Source: Candidatus Ruthenibacterium merdavium
Lineage (GTDB): Bacteria > Bacillota > Clostridia > Oscillospirales > Ruminococcaceae
DNA: 64,000 bases
Assembly: GCA_019119935.1 (NCBI GenBank)
Contig: DWWA01000008.1
Coordinates: 38,964-102,963 of the forward strand
Reading direction: 5' to 3'
In this document: positions 60,703 through 64,000 of the stretch, piece after piece
Numbering within the stretch: the stretch's first letter is position 1
Layout: every line of letters begins with the position of its first letter
Notes under the pieces: generated by a model
What the model saw: the letters and a program-made list of their open reading frames with translations, nothing else
Told to the model about the DNA's origin: nothing
Database searches by the model: none
Position numbers and translations under genes: made by a program

Positions 60703-62174
60703 GAAAGAATCAAACGAGCGAGAGCGGTGCGTCGGAGAGCACACAGACCGCACAAGCGGCGCGCCGGCGCAAAATGCGCGCAGGCGGCTACGCCACGGCG
60801 GTGGCGGCGCTGACGATTGCGGTAGCAGTGGCGGCCAATTTGGTGGTATCGAATCTGCCTGCCAGTGTGACGAAGTGGGACATGACGGAAAACGGCGTGT
60901 ACACGCTGAGCGAGCAGACCAAGGAGATTGCCGCAGACCTGCAAAAAGAAGTGACGGTGTATCACATTGCGCAAAAAGGTGCGGAGGATTCTGTTTTAGT
61001 CAAGTTTTTAGACCAGTACAGTGCGCTTTCGCCGAACATCAAAGTAAAAACGATTGACCCGGACGTATACCCGAACTTTGCTTCGCAGTACACGCAGGAA
61101 CAGCTTTATAACAACAGCTTGATTGTTGTGTGCGGAGAGCAAAGCCGATATGTTTCCTACTACGATATTTTTCAAACGGCTTACACGAGCTACTACTCCA
61201 CGAGCACAGATTTTGACGGCGAAGGTGCGCTGACAAGTGCGATATCCTATGTGACAAGCGACGACCTGCCTAAGGTGTATGTGCTTTCCGGGCACGGCGA
61301 GCCGAGCCTGCCCGATGCGATTACCCACGCACTGGAACAGCAGAATCTCTCGGTAGAGCCTTCACTTGCGCTGGTATCCGAAGAGAGTGTGCCGGAGGAT
61401 GCCGACGCGGTAATCATTTACGCGCCGCAGAGCGATTTGTCGGCTGATGATGCACAGAAGCTGAAAGACTACATTGCCAAAGGCGGAAAGATTTTGCTTG
61501 CGACAAACGACACGGGCAAAGAAATGCCGAACCTGCAAAGCGTGACGGAGGAATTTGGCCTATCCGCCAAGCCCGGCATGGTATTTGACGGCAATGCTTC
61601 CTATGTGGCGACGTACCCGATGTATCTTTTGCCGGAAATTGCTCAGCACGAGATTACCGCGCCGCTCATTGAGGGCCGTTATGTGGTGCTCGCCCCGGCG
61701 GCTCATGCATTGGAAACCGCGGACACACTGCCCGACGGTGTGACGGTAACGCCGCTTTTGACGACCTCTGACCAAGGATACAACAAAGCGGACAGCCTGA
61801 CGATTACCACGATGGAACAAGAGGACGGCGACGAAACGGGCGCATTTGACATTGCGGCAGCGGCCGAAAAAACCGTTTCGGACGAAGAAAATGCCGAGCC
61901 GGCGCGCCTTGTTTGGTTTGGTGCGGCGCAAATGCTGGACACGCAAGTGGATGCGATGACAGCCGGAGCGAACAGCGACTTAGTGGTGAACGCCGCCGCA
62001 TGGCTTTGCGACAAGCAGGACAGCATTTCGATTCACGCAAAGAGCCTTGATATGCAATATTTGACGGTGCCTGCCGGGGCGCGCGCCGTGCTGACGGTGC
62101 TGACCGTGGTTGTCATTCCGCTGGCGTTCCTGGCGGCCGGTATTCTGGTTTGGAAACGGAGGAAAAGCCGCTGA
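60699..62174 (+). CDS. GldG-like ABC-associated membrane protein
   Basis: The 491-residue protein has an N-terminal transmembrane helix (about residues 28-52), an extracellular domain (DMTENGVYTLSEQTKEIAADL near 64; YVLSGHGEPSLPDAITHALEQ near 193) and a C-terminal transmembrane helix before a short basic end. This is the PF09822 (ABC_transp_aux/GldG) layout. In Bacteroidetes GldA/F/G support gliding; in Clostridia the substrate is unknown. The start overlaps gldF by four bases. Confidence 0.9.
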   Translation: MRKNQTSESGASESTQTAQAARRRKMRAGGYATAVAALTIAVAVAANLVVSNLPASVTKWDMTENGVYTLSEQTKEIAADLQKEVTVYHIAQKGAEDSVLVKFLDQYSALSPNIKVKTIDPDVYPNFASQYTQEQLYNNSLIVVCGEQSRYVSYYDIFQTAYTSYYSTSTDFDGEGALTSAISYVTSDDLPKVYVLSGHGEPSLPDAITHALEQQNLSVEPSLALVSEESVPEDADAVIIYAPQSDLSADDAQKLKDYIAKGGKILLATNDTGKEMPNLQSVTEEFGLSAKPGMVFDGNASYVATYPMYLLPEIAQHEITAPLIEGRYVVLAPAAHALETADTLPDGVTVTPLLTTSDQGYNKADSLTITTMEQEDGDETGAFDIAAAAEKTVSDEENAEPARLVWFGAAQMLDTQVDAMTAGANSDLVVNAAAWLCDKQDSISIHAKSLDMQYLTVPAGARAVLTVLTVVVIPLAFLAAGILVWKRRKSR

Positions 62175-63553
62175 TGAAACGACAGACAATCACTTTGCTT
62201 GGCCTGACAGGCGCGCTTGTGCTATGTGCCGCCGGATATGCGGTGCTGGCTTTGACACCGGAAGAAGAACAAGCGCCGGGTGTGGCGCTGACCGCGTCGG
62301 CAGATGAGCTGACGGCGGCTTCGTGGCAGGTGGACGGTGCGGAACTCTCGTTTGTGAAAACCGATGACGTTTGGCATTTGGAAGGCGACGAAGCCTTTCC
62401 GGTAGACGGTGAAAAGGTGCTCACAGCGCTTACGGCGCTGACACCGCTCGAGGCACAGCCCTTATCCGAGCAAACGGAGGATGCGGCCACTTACGGCATC
62501 AGCGATGACAGTGACCGCGTGACCTTGACGACGGCGGACGGCGAAACGGTGATTCGCTTCGGAGATAATAACCCGCTGGCAACGGGCCGTTACTGCGCGC
62601 CCGACGGAGGGGACGGCGTATATCTTGCATCCTCCACGGCTTTGGAGGCACTGACGACCGATGTTATGGACTTTATAGAGATGGAAGAAGTGCCGGACAT
62701 GACGGACACAGTCGGAGGGAGCATTGAAAGCGCGGGAACAACGGTTCAGGTTTTGCCCAGACAGCAGGATGAGGACAGTTTGGATGGGTTCACATGGGAA
62801 AGTGAAGGCGGAAAACCGCTTGACACGGGCAGCGTGGAAAGCACGCTCTCATATTTGACGGGCTTGAGTTACCTGCGCTGTGCCGCTTATGCGCCGCAAG
62901 ACTTAGCCCAGTACGGCTTGGAAACGCCGCAGGCGACGGTGCGTGTCACGTACCGTGACGCCGAAGGTCAAGAGGCACAACTGGCGTGGCGTTTAGGCGC
63001 TGAAACCGACGATGGTTTTTATGCTTCACCGGAAGGTTCTAAGCATGTTTATGTGATTGATGCGGCACTTGGGCAGGCGGTGCTGGACGGTGCTTCAACC
63101 GACTTTTCCGCAAGGCAGCCGTTCCAGCTGGCATGGGAGAACGCTGTATCGGTGACGCTGAAAACGCAGGAAAAGACTACGGAAATGGAAATTGTGCGTG
63201 AGATCTCAGACGAGAGCGAAAGCAGCAGTACCAGCAGTGTTGCAGTATCGTATACCGTGGACGGAGAAAGCGTGGGTGCTTCCGACGCTGCCCAATGGCT
63301 GAACGATTGGAATGCTTTAACGACGACGGGACAGGCGGAGAGCTTCGACGGCGAAGCTTGGTTTACAATGACTGTTACGCCGCTGAACGGTGAGCCTGTT
63401 GTGCTGGAATGGGCAAAAACCGAGGAGGCCGCCGCAGTTCGTCAAGACGGCGGCGCGTGGAAGATTGTGGATATGAGTGCGGTGCAGACGCTGCTTGAAT
63501 TCTGGAATGCGGACGCACAGGCAGAAGCCGCAACATCGGAAAGCGCTTCTTAA
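62174..63553 (+). CDS. DUF4340 lipoprotein-like or membrane-anchored protein
   Basis: The 459-residue product starts at MKRQTITLLGLTGALVLC, one base overlapping the previous stop. One N-terminal transmembrane helix anchors an extracellular part with repeated DUF4340 units: (WQVDGAELSFVKTDDVWHL), (YGISDDSDRVTLTTADGETVIRFGDNNP) and (YGLETPQATVRVTYRDAEG). DUF4340 proteins regularly follow gldG-type genes and are thought to belong to the same exporter. A Ser-rich linker (ESESSSTSSVAV) lies near residue 355. Confidence 0.88.
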   Translation: MKRQTITLLGLTGALVLCAAGYAVLALTPEEEQAPGVALTASADELTAASWQVDGAELSFVKTDDVWHLEGDEAFPVDGEKVLTALTALTPLEAQPLSEQTEDAATYGISDDSDRVTLTTADGETVIRFGDNNPLATGRYCAPDGGDGVYLASSTALEALTTDVMDFIEMEEVPDMTDTVGGSIESAGTTVQVLPRQQDEDSLDGFTWESEGGKPLDTGSVESTLSYLTGLSYLRCAAYAPQDLAQYGLETPQATVRVTYRDAEGQEAQLAWRLGAETDDGFYASPEGSKHVYVIDAALGQAVLDGASTDFSARQPFQLAWENAVSVTLKTQEKTTEMEIVREISDESESSSTSSVAVSYTVDGESVGASDAAQWLNDWNALTTTGQAESFDGEAWFTMTVTPLNGEPVVLEWAKTEEAAAVRQDGGAWKIVDMSAVQTLLEFWNADAQAEAATSESAS

Positions 63554-63572
63554 ACAAGCGAAAAAATAAAAA

Positions 63573-63620
63573 GCTCAGGTGCAAAAAGGGAGGGAACCCC
63601 GAAAAAGCGCCTGAGCCTTT
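63573..63620 (+). terminator. Terminator of the Gld-type operon
   Basis: GCTCAGGTGC pairs with GCGCCTGAGC (one G-T pair) across a 24-base loop, followed by a weak CTTTAAT tract, 20 bases after the DUF4340 gene. Confidence 0.6.
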
Positions 63621-63623
63621 AAT

Positions 63624-63638
63624 ATTACAATTTGTATT
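63624..63638. promoter_or_regulatory. AATACA-N3-TGTATT dyad, imperfect copy 3
   Basis: ATTACA ATT TGTATT, one mismatch from copies 1 and 2. It lies in AT-rich DNA after the Gld operon terminator, with no gene start close by, which weakens the operator idea. Confidence 0.2.
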
Positions 63639-63683
63639 ATATATTATATAAGCAACAGCAAGTTGATTTTTATATAAAAATAA

Positions 63684-63714
63684 AAACGCGGAAACCCCTC
63701 GGGTTTCCGCGTTT
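63684..63714 (+). terminator. Strong hairpin next to repeat copy A
   Basis: AAACGCGGAAACCC pairs perfectly with GGGTTTCCGCGTTT around a three-base loop. It stands directly before repeat copy A. Confidence 0.7.
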
Positions 63715-63845
63715 GAGACTGTCGAAAAACTGCGGCATGATTCAAAAAGAATCTAGGCTGTAAGGGGAAAAAGGGGGCTGAGCCCTCTTTTCCATTTTAG
63801 ATAGGGGTTCAGTTTGTGAAAAAGCAAAGCTTTTTCAACAAACTG
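63715..63845 (+). repeat. Dispersed intergenic repeat, copy A
   Basis: The most complete copy, about 131 bases: GACTGTCGAAAAACTGC, ATGATTCAAAAAGAATC, GCTGTAAGGGGAAAAAGGG, CTCTTTTCCATTTTAGATAGG, then CAGTTTGT-GAAAAAGC-AAA-GCTTTTTC-AACAAACTG, a hairpin of about 16 pairs with one bulge. Copies B and C share the same order of blocks. Confidence 0.8.
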
Positions 63846-63883
63846 AAAACGGCAGGGAAATTCCCTGCCGTTCAGCTTGTAGA

Positions 63884-63921
63884 AAAACCTGCTTTGGAAA
63901 TCAGTCCAAAGCAGGTTTTTT
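63884..63921 (+). terminator. Intrinsic terminator
   Basis: AAAACCTGCTTTGG and CCAAAGCAGGTTTT form a 14-pair stem with an eight-base loop and six T residues. The transcript it ends is not evident within the window. Confidence 0.8.
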
Positions 63922-64000
63922 GTCATCCAGGCGAAAACAAGGGAAAAAAACGATAAAATACTCGGCTCATTTGTAGCTGACCTCTTGAGTTTACCGCCAT

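Larger units (their letters stand above)
63554..64000. other. Non-coding end region with terminators and a repeat
   Basis: No coding sequence is supported in these 447 bases. They contain, in order, the Gld operon terminator (63573-63620), a dyad (63624-63638), a strong hairpin (63684-63714), repeat copy A (63715-63845), a palindrome ACGGCAGGGAA-A-TTCCCTGCCGT (about 63849-63871), and another terminator (63884-63921). The last 80 bases show nothing recognisable. Confidence 0.7.

Noticed and set aside
1..64000. CRISPR arrays, prophage, insertion sequences, tRNA or rRNA genes
   Set aside because: No regularly spaced direct repeats, transposase or phage-like genes, and no tRNA- or rRNA-like segments were recognised in the gaps by eye; a tRNAscan or Infernal run would be decisive.

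Overview
The window comes from a spore-forming, anaerobic Gram-positive bacterium of the class Clostridia. The family Oscillospiraceae/Ruminococcaceae is my best guess, by inference only. Pointers are spoVAC/AD/AE genes, clostridial 2-hydroxyacyl-CoA dehydratase activase-type proteins, a large single-chain FGAM synthase, AGGAGG-type ribosome binding sites, sigma-A promoters with 17-base spacers, and many lipoprotein-dependent sugar ABC transporters. Nothing looks like a prophage, integron, CRISPR array or complete insertion sequence. No rRNA or tRNA gene was recognised.

Layout. 1-1667: a NapH-like Fe-S membrane protein and a ferredoxin, divergent from a Crp/Fnr regulator with a palindromic operator between them. 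1677-3942: aspS and a small coiled-coil protein. 4035-11493: a fructan/sucrose locus (two ABC permeases, binding lipoprotein and GH32 hydrolase on the minus strand; LacI regulator and PfkB sugar kinase on the plus strand). 11568-14683: sugar O-acetyltransferase, DppA-like aminopeptidase, and DAHP synthase (aroF) preceded by a Phe/Tyr-rich leader peptide and attenuator. 14774-28638: a long purine operon, purE-C-M-N-purO-AICAR transformylase-membrane protein-purD-purL-purB, with its own short leader ORF. 28714-32507: a lipoprotein, a DUF3800 protein behind an operator and a terminator-ended leader RNA, and an anti-sigma/ECF sigma pair in which the sigma gene carries an ochre stop. 32620-37668: small membrane protein, mutY, HAD phosphatase, hisS, PF06541 membrane protein and zinc-ribbon protein. 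37889-40230: dinB coupled to a solitary eutH. 40308-45196: YcxB-like protein and a two-gene activase. 45535-47409: rpsT, then spoVAE and spoVAD. 47781-56943: a second sugar locus (LacI regulator, ABC transporter with one frameshifted permease, GH65 phosphorylase, beta-phosphoglucomutase, GH13 glucosidase). 57096-58531: an unrecognised gene and spoVAC. 58766-63553: a Gld-type ABC exporter with a DUF4340 protein. The two window ends and 45.9 kb carry copies of one dispersed repeat.

How it works together. Two carbohydrate loci import oligosaccharides through lipoprotein-dependent ABC transporters and degrade them in the cytoplasm: hydrolysis plus kinase for fructosides, phosphorolysis plus mutase for an alpha-glucobiose. 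The purine operon covers most steps from GAR to IMP plus the adenylosuccinate lyase, and uses separate PurO and AICAR transformylase proteins instead of a fused PurH; purF and purK are absent here. Aromatic amino acid synthesis appears to be controlled by ribosome-mediated attenuation. The most notable signals are the aroF leader peptide, the short ORF ahead of purE, the Crp-type operators (one at -41 of the ferredoxin promoter), the operator/leader-RNA/terminator arrangement ahead of the DUF3800 gene, the two broken genes (ECF sigma and permease), and the three-copy repeat.
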